Made by a program: the position numbers and the translations under genes. DNA of 64,000 nt from Glaciecola sp047250385 (GTDB taxonomy: Bacteria > Pseudomonadota > Gammaproteobacteria > Enterobacterales > Alteromonadaceae), in the NCBI RefSeq assembly GCF_047250385.1, contig NZ_JBLBVM010000051.1, forward strand, positions 62,001-126,000, given 5' to 3'. Of this stretch, positions 17,123-26,656 are shown in pieces. Each line of letters starts with the position of its first letter. Position 1 is the stretch's first letter. The notes below the pieces were generated by a model. It was not told where the DNA came from. It saw only the letters and a program-made list of their open reading frames with translations, and did no database searches.

Positions 17123-17150
17123 TTGTACATCTCATGGTTTGCGCTATACT
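17123..17150 (+). promoter_or_regulatory. Candidate sigma-70 promoter for the 17248 gene
   Basis: TTGTAC (17123-17128) and TATACT (17145-17150) are spaced 16 bp apart, close to the -35/-10 consensus, and lie about 100 nt upstream of the next start codon and just after the preceding terminator. Confidence 0.5.
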
Positions 17151-17247
17151 AAAAACCTCACAAGAAAGTGATAACCTTACAATTTATAGTTTCTATTTAC
17201 AGATCCTATATAAATGCACGGTTCAGATGCGAAGAGTGGAATAGACG

Positions 17248-17559
17248 ATGAAAAAGGTATTAAACCGCACAGTAGTTAATAAGTCGCCATTGATGAAATT
17301 AATGTCAGCGCTTAGTATTTTGACGTTCGGTATATATATTAGCATCACTACTTTCCATCCCTCAATCGACGTTTGTAGTCAAAATGACGTAGTTGAAAAC
17401 ATATCTCATAACAACATGTCTCTCAGTTCAACGTGCCAAGCAAAAGGCAATGAAGTAAGTTGGATAGCTTGGATCACCAACAAATCAAGCTCAAATCAGT
17501 TTCATTTTCTTGATCTTCTAGAGTTACTCTCACAATTTACATCTGACAATAAGAAGTAG
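17248..17559 (+). CDS. Small hypothetical membrane-anchored protein
   Basis: I do not recognise this 103-residue protein. It has a basic N-terminus and one hydrophobic stretch (about residues 18-38, LMSALSILTFGIYISIT), then a polar region with two Cys (CSQNDVV and STCQAK), which would be periplasmic if the segment is an anchor or signal peptide. A likely sigma-70 promoter lies upstream, and the DUF2970 gene starts 6 nt downstream, so the two form a small operon. Coding potential is supported by this context more than by homology. Confidence 0.5.
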   Translation: MKKVLNRTVVNKSPLMKLMSALSILTFGIYISITTFHPSIDVCSQNDVVENISHNNMSLSSTCQAKGNEVSWIAWITNKSSSNQFHFLDLLELLSQFTSDNKK

Positions 17560-17565
17560 GCTTTA

Positions 17566-17748
17566 ATGCTTAACAAATGCTTTCGATTACTTAAAAGTGT
17601 CTCAGCGAGTATGTTAGGCGTGCAGTCACAACGTAATTATGAAGAAGACTTTACCGAAAGTTCTCCTATTCCGTTTATCATTACGGGAGTCATTCTCGTA
17701 ATTGTATTTATTCTGGCCCTTGTTCTCTTAGTTAATACTCTCGTTTAG
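17566..17748 (+). CDS. DUF2970 family small membrane protein
   Basis: A 60-residue protein matching the DUF2970 pattern: a short amphipathic start, a GVQSQRNYEEDF motif, then SPIPFIITG leading into a single transmembrane helix (about residues 36-58). The family is widespread in gamma- and betaproteobacteria with unknown function. The gene starts 6 nt after the 17248 gene and its stop is separated by 1 nt from the convergent GGDEF-EAL gene, leaving no room for a terminator. Confidence 0.75.
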   Translation: MLNKCFRLLKSVSASMLGVQSQRNYEEDFTESSPIPFIITGVILVIVFILALVLLVNTLV

Positions 17749-17749
17749 C

Positions 17750-20146
17750 TCACGATTTATTAGTTTCTAAAAAAATAGCCAACTCTTCATGCTTTATCGG
17801 TTTGGAAATCAAATAGCCTTGAATTAAGTCGCATCCTAGCTTTTTAAGCTGTTCATATTGCGCTTCTGTTTCGGCACCTTCCGCTACTATTGGCACAGAT
17901 AGACTGTGGATCATCTGGGTTAATGAACCAACAATCCGTTGCTGTCTTGTGTCGACATCGATTTTATCGAGTAATGAACGATCGAGTTTGACTGTATCGT
18001 ATTTGAAGGCTGCTAAATATGATAACGACGAGTAACCCGCACCAAAATCATCAATTGCTACTCTGAAGCCGATTTCTGTCGCCATTTCAATCCATGCTTT
18101 AGCTTGTTTAAAATTAGTAATTAAGGTCGTTTCGGTGATCTCTAATTCTATTCTGTTAGGTTCAATATTGTTTAGCTTTAGTTGATCTCTGAGCAGGTCA
18201 AAAGCACGCTCATCCACAAGTTGAGAAGCGCTCAGGTTAATTGAAATTATGACATCTTTAAGTCCTACGGTTGCTAGGAATATGGCTTCTTTAATGACAT
18301 TTGCAACTATCCACTCAAACAGGGAATGCATGTTTTCACTTTCTTCTAGCACATCAATAAAAGTCAGTGGTGGTATAAAGCCTAATTCTGGATGATCCCA
18401 ACGACACAGTGCTTCTATTTTTTTAACTTTACGTGTTTCGCTGTCAACGATAGGTTGATAAACCAGAAAAAGCTGATCATTTGCGAGTGAAGAAACAAAG
18501 TCATTTTTTATGGTGAACTTTAACTGAGTTCGGGCACGCATTGATTCATCGAAAAATCGGTATCTATTTTTGCCTTCTTCTTTCGCTTGATACATAGCAA
18601 TATCCGCATATCTAAGTAGTTGGTCGGCATCGATTTTATTGGCTTCTTGAAGTGCAATTCCGATACTCGCGCTAATAGCGATATTCGTTTCATAAACATG
18701 AAAGGGAGCTGCGAATAAATTCACTATCGATTCGGCCATTTGCAATAATGCTTTTTCACTGTTGTAGTCGCTGTAGCAGATCACAAATTCATCACCGCCA
18801 ATGCGGTATACTTTAATAAATTTATTCGAAACGCCCTTTAAACGATAACCGATTTTTTTCAACATAATGTCGCCAGCACCATGACCTAAATTATCATTGA
18901 CTGGCTTAAACCCGTCCAAATCTAAAAAGAAAATTGCCACATTTAACGCTGAGCTTTGATTTCGTATTCGCAGTAAATCTTCAATTAAGACATTGCGTGT
19001 ATACAAGCCGGTTATCCCATCAATGGTTGCTTGGCGTAATAATCTTTTTTGCGAAACATCTAGTTCATGCTCGTAAGACTCGAGTATGTTAATGGCGTTT
19101 CTAAATTCATCTTCTAGGTCGTGAAGCTCATCATTAAATTTTGGTTTTTCGGCTTTCCCAAGTCGATACCTAGCTGCATTATATTCTTTGTTCGCAATGA
19201 GCTTGATTGCTCTGCGAAGTTTATTAATTTTAGAAATTGGAATGATAGAAAACGTTATGAGAGTGAGTAAAATACCCGACGTTACTGTCATGAAGATAAT
19301 AATAATTTGTTCTTTTTGCTGGCTTTCTTCTGAAATTAAAGAGGTAATGTCCCTAACGAACATAAATTTTAAGTCGGAACCAACACTGCTTAGGATTTCA
19401 AACCAAATATAGTAATCCCGTCCCTCAAAAGATTGACGAAGGCCAATGGATTCCACCTGCTTAATTTCTTCATGTGTTAACTCTGCACTTAACAAGCCAT
19501 CCATTTTTCCAACACCGGTCATAATGCCTGTTATGTAGCGTTTTAGATTGAGTTGGTCTTTGATAGGATCTTCATTTGGAGCAAGTACGCCAATATCACT
19601 TCCCACAACTTGATACAAAAACTCGACGGATGGAGCGATATCTGAAGCAAGAGTGAACACCCACTTACCTTGCCAATCCTGCACAGGAATTGTTGAAACG
19701 AGTTCACATACTGAGTGACAAATAATAGCGGACCTTGCTTGAGAGCTTGCGAGCACTGTTTCATTCAGCGATTTAATTGCGTTCAAAGGAAACTCACCGA
19801 TTTTGAAGGTGTGTTCTGGGTTTGAAAGCGACATAGATGACAAAGCTAAACTTGCCTGAATTCTTGACCAAATATTTTCTAAATAAGCCGATGCCTCTGC
19901 AGGTGTTTTTTTCGCTATATCACCTAGGGTTAGCAGCTCTTTTGCAGTTAAAACCTGCTCTTTTAATTGTTGTTGGAGTATTAATTGAGTTGCTTTGAGG
20001 TGAGACTGCTTGAGCTCGTTAACGTTTTCTTCAAATCGAGCGCTTTGTTGCGCCGTAACAAAGCCATAAGATGCAGCCAAAGATAGTATGGCTACAACAA
20101 TAACCAATAATAGAATTTTAGATAATAAACCGCGGAGTCGAATCAT
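17750..20146 (-). CDS. Membrane-bound GGDEF-EAL c-di-GMP enzyme
   Basis: The 798-residue protein has TM1 (about residues 9-30), a periplasmic sensor region of roughly 250 residues with two Cys (IICHSVCEL), TM2 (about 281-303), a HAMP-like linker (303-365), a GGDEF domain with intact RIGGDEF (450-454) and an EAL domain with intact IEALCRW (578-580), EITETT, DDFGAGYSS and AEGAET. No RxxD inhibitory site is seen just upstream of GGDEF. Both catalytic signatures are conserved, so it may synthesise or degrade c-di-GMP depending on the signal. It is monocistronic; the ligand is unknown. Confidence 0.92.
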   Translation of the reverse strand: MIRLRGLLSKILLLVIVVAILSLAASYGFVTAQQSARFEENVNELKQSHLKATQLILQQQLKEQVLTAKELLTLGDIAKKTPAEASAYLENIWSRIQASLALSSMSLSNPEHTFKIGEFPLNAIKSLNETVLASSQARSAIICHSVCELVSTIPVQDWQGKWVFTLASDIAPSVEFLYQVVGSDIGVLAPNEDPIKDQLNLKRYITGIMTGVGKMDGLLSAELTHEEIKQVESIGLRQSFEGRDYYIWFEILSSVGSDLKFMFVRDITSLISEESQQKEQIIIIFMTVTSGILLTLITFSIIPISKINKLRRAIKLIANKEYNAARYRLGKAEKPKFNDELHDLEDEFRNAINILESYEHELDVSQKRLLRQATIDGITGLYTRNVLIEDLLRIRNQSSALNVAIFFLDLDGFKPVNDNLGHGAGDIMLKKIGYRLKGVSNKFIKVYRIGGDEFVICYSDYNSEKALLQMAESIVNLFAAPFHVYETNIAISASIGIALQEANKIDADQLLRYADIAMYQAKEEGKNRYRFFDESMRARTQLKFTIKNDFVSSLANDQLFLVYQPIVDSETRKVKKIEALCRWDHPELGFIPPLTFIDVLEESENMHSLFEWIVANVIKEAIFLATVGLKDVIISINLSASQLVDERAFDLLRDQLKLNNIEPNRIELEITETTLITNFKQAKAWIEMATEIGFRVAIDDFGAGYSSLSYLAAFKYDTVKLDRSLLDKIDVDTRQQRIVGSLTQMIHSLSVPIVAEGAETEAQYEQLKKLGCDLIQGYLISKPIKHEELAIFLETNKS

Positions 20147-20335
20147 GAATTAAAATTTATATACCTGTTGTATGAAAACTAAGGTTAATAGCTTTCTCCG
20201 TCTAGCAATTCATAAAACTTCAAAGATTTGCTTAACCGCTCGATCAGATGATAAAAGCGCTAGAATGTTTCAATATTATATACTTTAGCAGGAGGAGCGA
20301 ACAGGAATAAGTCGTTTAATAGCAGATTGACTAGC

Positions 20336-21169
20336 TCACATATTTTTATTGCAAAAAATCGCGACAAGTTCTTTTACCGGTTTCCTATTCTGCGCATTTT
20401 GACTAATAAAACGTCGGGCGGAAAAACTTTTGAACTTAGCACCTTGGTACAACTTTCGAGAAAGTGGCGTGTCGTGATTACTAATTACAACGGTTATTGG
20501 ACGTGAAGCAACCGCTTCCTTCACAGTATTCGCTAGGTTTTCTTGAGCTTCTAAACTAAATCCATTAGTCGCGTATTGCGTAAACGAGGCTGTTTTACTA
20601 ATTGGAATGTAGGGCGGGTCACAGTATATAACGCTATTATCAGGTGCTTTTTTAATAACGTCGACATAATCCAAATTAGTGAATTCAGCCTTTTGAAAGC
20701 GCGCTGCGAAGTTGCGTATTTCAGCATCAGGCATTTTCGGTTTTACGTAACGTCCAAAGGGAACATTGAATCCACCTTTGCGGTTGTATCGACACAGACC
20801 ATTGTAGCCATGGCGGTTTAAATATACGAAAAGCAAGGCTCTGCGAAATTTATCATCGCTTGAATTGAACTCCTCTCGGCGTTCGTAATAAAAGTCTGAG
20901 TCGTTTGTTTCTTTGGTAAATAAGGGCGCTAGTTCTTCAATAAAAGCCTGAGACGATCCCTGAATCAATTTGTACAAATTTACTAGGTCTTTATTAATAT
21001 CGTTCAGTTGATAGTTTTCGTATTCAGCATTAAGTGCAACCGAGCCTGCGCCAAAGAAGGGTTCTATCAACTTTGGTGAATGAGGTAAATGAGGGAGAAT
21101 ATGCTCAAGCAAGGAATATTTGCCGCCAGCCCATTTTAAAAAGGCCCTATTCTTATTATTTTTATGCAC
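20336..21169 (-). CDS. dam: DNA adenine methyltransferase Dam
   Basis: Dam methylates the adenine of GATC and serves mismatch repair strand choice, replication timing and gene regulation. The 277-residue protein has the D12-class layout: FLKWAGGK (about 10-17) and EPFFGAGSV (36-44) for AdoMet binding, and the catalytic DPPY at 184-187. GYNGLCRYN and the segment around FNVPFGRY match Dam of enterics and Vibrio. It follows damX in the order aroK-aroB-damX-dam, conserved in gammaproteobacteria, here with a 105 nt gap. Confidence 0.96.
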   Translation of the reverse strand: MHKNNKNRAFLKWAGGKYSLLEHILPHLPHSPKLIEPFFGAGSVALNAEYENYQLNDINKDLVNLYKLIQGSSQAFIEELAPLFTKETNDSDFYYERREEFNSSDDKFRRALLFVYLNRHGYNGLCRYNRKGGFNVPFGRYVKPKMPDAEIRNFAARFQKAEFTNLDYVDVIKKAPDNSVIYCDPPYIPISKTASFTQYATNGFSLEAQENLANTVKEAVASRPITVVISNHDTPLSRKLYQGAKFKSFSARRFISQNAQNRKPVKELVAIFCNKNM

Positions 21170-21274
21170 GACTGTGATTTTTACTGCAAAATATTTTCAA
21201 AAGTGGCAATAGACTACCATAAAAAGCGCAGACCATAAAAAATTTACGCGTTTAAAAAACAGCTGAACAACTTA

Positions 21275-22879
21275 TTATCGATTTCGTATTTCGAGTTTTA
21301 CTTGTGCAAGATCTTTTGCAAACGGCGAGGTTGCCTGAACAGATTGTGGTAAAAGTGCGGCAGCTTCTCGCGCATCCGCAAGATTATCAAAGGCTTGATT
21401 AAACAATACGACATGCCAAGGTCCGCCATATCGCGTGGTTTGATATACCCAAACGAAATTCTGCAATTGGTTATCTACAATAAATTCACTTAGAACGCTG
21501 CGATTTTGTATCCCCGAAATTTGTAATAAAACGGCAGGCTCTGATAGGGCTAATATTTCCGTCTCGTCAAATTCGTAGTTAGTCGTATCTGCGATCGTTT
21601 CTGGTTCAGCTGGTGTTGCGTCCTCGATAACTGTAGGGGAAGATGGCGAAGCTTCAACAGAGGAAGCTTCAGTAGAGGAGAGCTCTTGAGCTGGCAGTAA
21701 TTCATTTCCCAATCTTGCATCTAATTGTTCAACGCTGATGATGTCAGGCACTGCAAAGTCACCCTCTAGGTCAGAGCTCTCAGAGCTTGAACCTTCAACA
21801 AAGGTGCTTGGGTCACCAAGGCGATTGGAATTGACACTTTCATCGATAAGACCTGACTCGGCAGTTCTTGAATCCACAAGTTCTTCGTTTTTCACTATCT
21901 CGAATGCCGAACTTACTTTGAGCTCATCGCCTGCTTGGGGGTTAGCTAAACTGGGTTCGAGCGCTAGAGCTTCATTATCTACTTTTAAGGTTTTAATTTT
22001 TGTATTGCTTGTTTGCTTAGCTTCATCCCAAGTTGCAATTAAACCAGAATCGTTTTGTGTTTCGGTTTCTTGTGCTTTTTCCTTTTGTGCTGTTTGACCA
22101 AGCACCACTTCTCTGTCCAGTTGCTCATTCAGTAAGGCAAGCTGATCTGCATTGAGGTCGGAGTCTGGTGGCAATGACCCGGTTTGAAGTAATGACTTGA
22201 CGTGATCCGGATACTGCCAACTCATTAATCCTACAAAAACGGAGAAAAGTAAGAACATAACCGCAGCAATAAACCATTTTTGCGTAACAATTGGGGGGGC
22301 GAATTCATCTCTTTTGAAAAAACCAAGGGCAAAATTTGGACGCTCTTCCGCCATTAGCGTTTCGAGAGCATTCAGGTCAAATTTGCTTGAATCAACTGAC
22401 TGTGATGAGAGTAAAACGGGGCGACTACTGTTGCGTTTAGGAAGCCATTTCTTTGCTTTTTCTGCCCAAGCAGTTTCCCCAAATAGGATAACGTTAACAT
22501 GATGATTAGTATCTAGTTTCTTGCTTTCAGTTACCCAGTCCCAAAGTTCCTGCAAGAATGGGTTTGGCAGTGTTTGTGCTTGTTTAATACAAATCAGAAA
22601 CGGCCCCGGTTCTTGATGCAGATCTTTCAGTAATTCCTTCAAAGGCCGCACAAAGCTACCTACTTTTTGTCCTAGTAATTGACGACAAATGATGCGGCGG
22701 AAGTCAGGGGACTCCATTGTTAATTCAGAAGTGAAGTATGATATTTCGGTGTTTTCTTTTTGAACGGATAAAAAGTCTTCAAGAGTTCTCTGTTGTTGAG
22801 CAATACTATCCCCGCTTACAAAAATAAGCTGAGAGGAATAATTAATTAAGTGTTCTAAACGATCTTGCAATTCCGACAA
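21275..22879 (-). CDS. damX: Cell-division SPOR protein DamX
   Basis: DamX binds denuded septal peptidoglycan through its C-terminal SPOR domain and takes part in division. The 534-residue protein has an ATPase-like N-terminal region (about 1-235), one transmembrane helix (about 240-262, IAAVMFLLFSVFVGLMSW), a long acidic Ser/Glu-rich linker (about 270-440), and a SPOR domain (about 445-534, LLQISGIQ...). Translation appears to start at TTG (22879): an in-frame stop lies immediately upstream and AAGGA is well placed. It sits between aroB and dam in the conserved order. Confidence 0.9.
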   Translation of the reverse strand: MSELQDRLEHLINYSSQLIFVSGDSIAQQQRTLEDFLSVQKENTEISYFTSELTMESPDFRRIICRQLLGQKVGSFVRPLKELLKDLHQEPGPFLICIKQAQTLPNPFLQELWDWVTESKKLDTNHHVNVILFGETAWAEKAKKWLPKRNSSRPVLLSSQSVDSSKFDLNALETLMAEERPNFALGFFKRDEFAPPIVTQKWFIAAVMFLLFSVFVGLMSWQYPDHVKSLLQTGSLPPDSDLNADQLALLNEQLDREVVLGQTAQKEKAQETETQNDSGLIATWDEAKQTSNTKIKTLKVDNEALALEPSLANPQAGDELKVSSAFEIVKNEELVDSRTAESGLIDESVNSNRLGDPSTFVEGSSSESSDLEGDFAVPDIISVEQLDARLGNELLPAQELSSTEASSVEASPSSPTVIEDATPAEPETIADTTNYEFDETEILALSEPAVLLQISGIQNRSVLSEFIVDNQLQNFVWVYQTTRYGGPWHVVLFNQAFDNLADAREAAALLPQSVQATSPFAKDLAQVKLEIRNR

Positions 22880-22928
22880 TCAGTCACGTCCTTTTCAATT
22901 TGGCCAATCAAATTTTTACTGAAATTAT

Positions 22929-22948
22929 AAATAGCGTTAACGCTATTT
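22929..22948. promoter_or_regulatory. Perfect 20 bp palindrome between aroB and damX
   Basis: AAATAGCGTT/AACGCTATTT is a perfect 20 bp palindrome, followed on the plus strand by another T and on the minus strand by ATAATTTC. It lies in the 82 nt aroB-damX gap. It could be a weak terminator or attenuator, or a dimeric repressor site; the sequence does not decide. Confidence 0.5.
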
Positions 22949-22961
22949 TGGTCAACGCAAT

Positions 22962-24035
22962 TTAGTTTAAAATACTACTCAACTCTTCATTTGTAACATC
23001 ATCTATGACTTTTGCAACGCCGATTGATGTTGGCACAATGAATCGCATTTTACCTGACAACACTTTTTTGTCGTGCTGCATATGTTGGATATAGTCCTCA
23101 GAATTCATATCTTCTGGGCCGTCAGTAGGCAAAGCAAATAGTTGAATCAATTGCTCAATGCGACTTAAATCTGACGCCGATATCCAATTTCTTAACAATG
23201 CTAACTTTGCTGCAAGCACCATGCCAGCTGCAACTGCTTCGCCATGCAACCAGACACCGTAGCCTTTCTCGGCTTCAATTGCATGGCCAAAGGTGTGACC
23301 TAAATTCAATAAAGCTCTTACCCCGTGCTCTTTTTCATCTAAATTCACAACTTCTGCTTTAATGGCGCAACACCTCGCAATTAGGTAGCGAAGAGCGTCG
23401 GGATCACGGTTTCTAATCGCGCTGTGTTGGTTTTCGATCCAAGAAAAGAACTCACCATCGTACATAATGCCATATTTTATCACTTCAGCCATACCGGCAG
23501 AAAATTCTCTCTCAGGCAAAGTAGACAGAGAATTAGTATCGATAAACACGGCTTTGGGCTGATAGAAAGCGCCTATCATATTCTTCCCAAGCGGATGATT
23601 AACCGCAGTTTTTCCGCCAACAGAGGAGTCGACCTGTGACAGTAGGGTGGTTGGAACTTGAATAAATGGAATGCCACGTTGGTAACAAGCTGCTGCAAAA
23701 CCTCCCATATCTCCAATAACACCTCCACCGAGAGCAATGAGCGTCGTGTCTCTGGCGGCTCTGTTTTCTAATAATTGTGTCAAAACGGTGTTGAAATATT
23801 CAATGGTTTTATACTGTTCACCATCGGGTAAAATAATTTCAAAAGAATGGATTTCGGCTTCGTCTAAAGTCTTCTTTATAGAATTTAAATATAGGGGAGC
23901 AACGGTCTCGTTGCTAACGATTGCGCATTGTTTTCCTTGAATTGCAGAAAGCAAAAAACCGGCTTGATTAAACAAACCGGTTTCAATATAGATGGGGTAG
24001 CTACGCTCTCCCAAATCAACGTTTAATGTGGGCAT
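22962..24035 (-). CDS. aroB: 3-dehydroquinate synthase
   Basis: AroB cyclises DAHP to 3-dehydroquinate, the second step of the shikimate pathway, using NAD and a divalent metal. The 357-residue protein has the expected motifs: LPDGEQYKT, the NAD-binding GGGVIGDMGGFAA, VPTTLLSQVDSSVGGKTAVNH, EVIKYG with the metal-binding Glu, LNLGHTFGHAIE and LHGEAVAAGM with metal-binding His residues. It lies 40 nt downstream of aroK, as in most gammaproteobacteria. Confidence 0.97.
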   Translation of the reverse strand: MPTLNVDLGERSYPIYIETGLFNQAGFLLSAIQGKQCAIVSNETVAPLYLNSIKKTLDEAEIHSFEIILPDGEQYKTIEYFNTVLTQLLENRAARDTTLIALGGGVIGDMGGFAAACYQRGIPFIQVPTTLLSQVDSSVGGKTAVNHPLGKNMIGAFYQPKAVFIDTNSLSTLPEREFSAGMAEVIKYGIMYDGEFFSWIENQHSAIRNRDPDALRYLIARCCAIKAEVVNLDEKEHGVRALLNLGHTFGHAIEAEKGYGVWLHGEAVAAGMVLAAKLALLRNWISASDLSRIEQLIQLFALPTDGPEDMNSEDYIQHMQHDKKVLSGKMRFIVPTSIGVAKVIDDVTNEELSSILN

Positions 24036-24075
24036 AGCGCGATATCCTTTCTAAAAGTTCCTAAAAATTAAGCGC

Positions 24076-24591
24076 TTATAAACCAATCTTACTGATTATT
24101 TGGTTTGCGACTGCTCTTGCGCTTTGGTCGTCTGTTTCAACAACATAATCGGCGACTTCGGTGTATAGCGGATTACGTTCTGCAGCCAAGTCTCTTAGTA
24201 CTTGCTCAGGATCGTTATTTTGAAGCAATGGGCGACGCTTATCACGCTGCGTTCTAGCTACTTGCTTATCGATAGTTGTTTGTAAATAAACGACAATACC
24301 GCGTGCTGATAATCTATTTCTCACATTTTTTGAGACAATAGAGCCGCCGCCAGTCGCTAAAACAATGCCTTGCTTGTCGGTGAGGTCATTAATAATTCCC
24401 TCTTCACGTTTGCGAAAACCGTCTTCACCTTCAAGATCAAAAATCCATGCGATGTCTGCGCCAGTGCGTTTCTCTATTTCTTGATCAGAATCGTAAAAAT
24501 CGAGGTGGAGTTCGTCTGCAAGGTGTCTACCGATAGTGCTCTTTCCTGCTCCCATTGGGCCAACAAGAAATATATTACGTTTTTCAGCCAT
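24076..24591 (-). CDS. aroK: Shikimate kinase
   Basis: AroK phosphorylates shikimate to shikimate 3-phosphate with ATP. The 171-residue protein shows the P-loop GPMGAGKSTIGR, the shikimate-binding FYDSDQEIE and GFRKREE, the GGG motif LATGGGSIV and the lid region RDKRRPLL. It heads the leftward aroK-aroB-damX-dam group. In many relatives aroK directly follows pilQ; here a roughly 300 nt gap with hairpins separates them. Confidence 0.96.
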   Translation of the reverse strand: MAEKRNIFLVGPMGAGKSTIGRHLADELHLDFYDSDQEIEKRTGADIAWIFDLEGEDGFRKREEGIINDLTDKQGIVLATGGGSIVSKNVRNRLSARGIVVYLQTTIDKQVARTQRDKRRPLLQNNDPEQVLRDLAAERNPLYTEVADYVVETDDQSARAVANQIISKIGL

Positions 24592-24814
24592 GTCTGATTA
24601 ATTCACATTCTTTATAAAAGATTGAAGTGGGCTTGATGTTTTCTTATTAGCCAACTTTAACTACCACAATGACGCGTTTCGAATTTTTAAACGTCACTGC
24701 GAGCGAATAATTTCCTCATTGGAAAATCTATGCTTGGATTATCTCAATTAACTAGCATGATATGCAAGCATTCTTATTCAAGGAAAATATAAAAAACTGC
24801 TCTTTAGAACTGCA

Positions 24815-24843
24815 AAAGAGCGAAGGCTGTACCTTCACTCTTT
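24815..24843 (-). terminator. Hairpin terminator after the pil operon
   Basis: On the minus strand AAAGAGTGAAGG pairs with CCTTCGCTCTTT (one G-T pair) around a 5 nt loop and is followed by a short T run. It lies about 47 nt downstream of the pilQ stop codon and separates pilQ from aroK; the palindromic stem could also function in the other direction. Confidence 0.65.
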
Positions 24844-24853
24844 ATCAAGGGGT

Positions 24854-24887
24854 GCTGATATTAGTGTAATTACACTAATAAATCAGC
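24854..24887. repeat. Long inverted repeat immediately after pilQ
   Basis: GCTGAT-ATTAGTGTAA and TTACACTAAT-AA-ATCAGC form a 16 bp stem with a 2 nt bulge and essentially no loop, centred on the perfect TTAGTGTAA/TTACACTAA palindrome. It starts 3 nt from the pilQ stop codon. It has no T run, so it may stabilise the 3' end of the pil mRNA or bind a protein. Confidence 0.6.
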
Positions 24888-24889
24888 AA

Positions 24890-26656
24890 CTAAAACCCTT
24901 CTTCGATGATTTTTGGTGTTACAAATATCAGTAACTCACGTTTTTGCTCGATAGTTGAACTTGTTTTAAATAAATTACCGACGTATGGAATATCTCCAAG
25001 TAGCGGCACTTTAGTGACATCATTTGTACTAACTTGTTGGAAAATTCCGCCTAGAACAATTGTTTCACCATTTTCTACTAGTACTTGAGTACTAATTTCT
25101 TGAGTATCAATTGCCACTGCTGGACCAGTAGAAGTAGAAACTGTGTCACCACGTGTATCTTGTGTAACAACGAGGTTCAATATGATTCTGTTGTCTGGGG
25201 TAATATGTGGCGTTACTTTTAAACTTAAAACTGCTTTCTTGAACTCTACCGATGTTGCACCGCTTGAAGTTGCTTGAACAAATGGAATTTCAGTACCTTG
25301 CTCAATGTAAGCTTCTTGTTGATTAGCAACCGTGATGCGTGGACTGGCAATAATTTCGCCTTTGTTTTCCGCTTCTAAAGCACTTAACTCTAAGTCGAGG
25401 ATATTACCGTCTACCAAGTTTGCAATTTGGAAACCGATGACGCCTGCTGCACTTGATACAGGCAAGTTAACGTTCAATCTGTCACCGATGTCTGGAACAA
25501 TGCCTTGTCCTGCAGTGTCCGCACCAACAATTGAACCTGAAGTCGAGTTGTCGTTACCAGCGCCAGTGAAACCCCAACGCACACCTAGTTGCTCATCAAC
25601 ATTATCACGCACAGTTACCATGCGTGATTCAATTAGTACTTGTCTAACTGGCACATCTAAAGCGTCGATAACACGGCGAGCTTCATCAATACTCTCTTGA
25701 GTATCACGAATCAAAATTGTGTTAGTACGCGCATCAACTGTTACGTTGCCACGGTTAGATAAAATACCGCCATCGCTAGTTTTCAGAATTGTCGCAATTT
25801 CATCTGCTTTAGCATAATTGATTTCGATATTTGCAGATCTTAGTTCTGCTAAGTTTTGTACTTGCTGCTTAGACTGAAGCTGCTGAGTTTCGCGAGCAGT
25901 AAGCTCTTCAGTAGGAGCAATCAATAGAATGTTACCTTCTAAACGCTTATCTAAACCACGGATTTTCAAAATCATGTCAAGCGCTTGATCCCAAGGTACA
26001 CCTGACAAGCTAATTGTTACGTTACCGTTTACTGTGTCAGTAGTTACCAAGTTAAAACCATTTACCTGGGCAATAATTTGTAGAACTTGACGCACTGGTA
26101 CGTCTTGGAAATCAAGCGAGATAGGCTTGCCTTCATATGTCGTGTTCTTAGCCTGCTTAAGTTCTTCCTTCGTTAATGGGGTAACTGCGATAGTGACTAA
26201 ACTATTGTCATCCATTTTTTTGATGCGAACTGTGCCTGTATAACGTATTTCAACAATCGATTTATCTTCATCTTGAAATGTTTCAATGCTTTGAACTGCA
26301 GTACCAAATTGGCTTACATCTACTTCAACGTATTGATCTTCTGCTAAAGAAGTCTCTTTCATTGTTAAAGTAACCTTGCCTTTAGCTTCTACGATCGTGA
26401 CAGCAGGTGATTTACCTGCAAAGCCAATGAGTACGTTACCTGTTTTTGCAGAACGATTGAAATCGATACTGTTCAAAGTGGCTATACTATTCAACGTTGC
26501 TTCACCCTGAGGGTTAACCAAGTCGATAAGATCTTCAGACTCTTGAGCAACTGCACCCAAGCTGACAATGGCCAAAACGAACGCAATTACTAAGGCCCAA
26601 TGCGGTTTGTTGGCGTTTAAGCGCTTGTTAAAAATATATTTATCAGACATTATCAT
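24890..26656 (-). CDS. pilQ: Type IV pilus secretin PilQ
   Basis: PilQ forms the outer-membrane secretin ring through which type IV pili pass. The 588-residue protein has a signal peptide or anchor (about residues 18-37), one AMIN-like domain (about 60-160), the secretin N0 domain (ISLDFQDVPVRQVLQIIA), N1 domain (EINYAKADEIATILKT) and the C-terminal secretin barrel (VPLLGDIPYVGNLFKTSS, ELLIFVTPKII). It is shorter than PilQ proteins with two or three AMIN domains. It overlaps pilP by 14 nt and ends the pilMNOPQ operon. Confidence 0.95.
   Translation of the reverse strand: MIMSDKYIFNKRLNANKPHWALVIAFVLAIVSLGAVAQESEDLIDLVNPQGEATLNSIATLNSIDFNRSAKTGNVLIGFAGKSPAVTIVEAKGKVTLTMKETSLAEDQYVEVDVSQFGTAVQSIETFQDEDKSIVEIRYTGTVRIKKMDDNSLVTIAVTPLTKEELKQAKNTTYEGKPISLDFQDVPVRQVLQIIAQVNGFNLVTTDTVNGNVTISLSGVPWDQALDMILKIRGLDKRLEGNILLIAPTEELTARETQQLQSKQQVQNLAELRSANIEINYAKADEIATILKTSDGGILSNRGNVTVDARTNTILIRDTQESIDEARRVIDALDVPVRQVLIESRMVTVRDNVDEQLGVRWGFTGAGNDNSTSGSIVGADTAGQGIVPDIGDRLNVNLPVSSAAGVIGFQIANLVDGNILDLELSALEAENKGEIIASPRITVANQQEAYIEQGTEIPFVQATSSGATSVEFKKAVLSLKVTPHITPDNRIILNLVVTQDTRGDTVSTSTGPAVAIDTQEISTQVLVENGETIVLGGIFQQVSTNDVTKVPLLGDIPYVGNLFKTSSTIEQKRELLIFVTPKIIEEGF

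Noticed and set aside
24370..24597. Open frames antisense to aroK, pil, astD and other genes
   Set aside because: They are shadows of strongly supported genes, with no ribosome sites or recognisable protein features.
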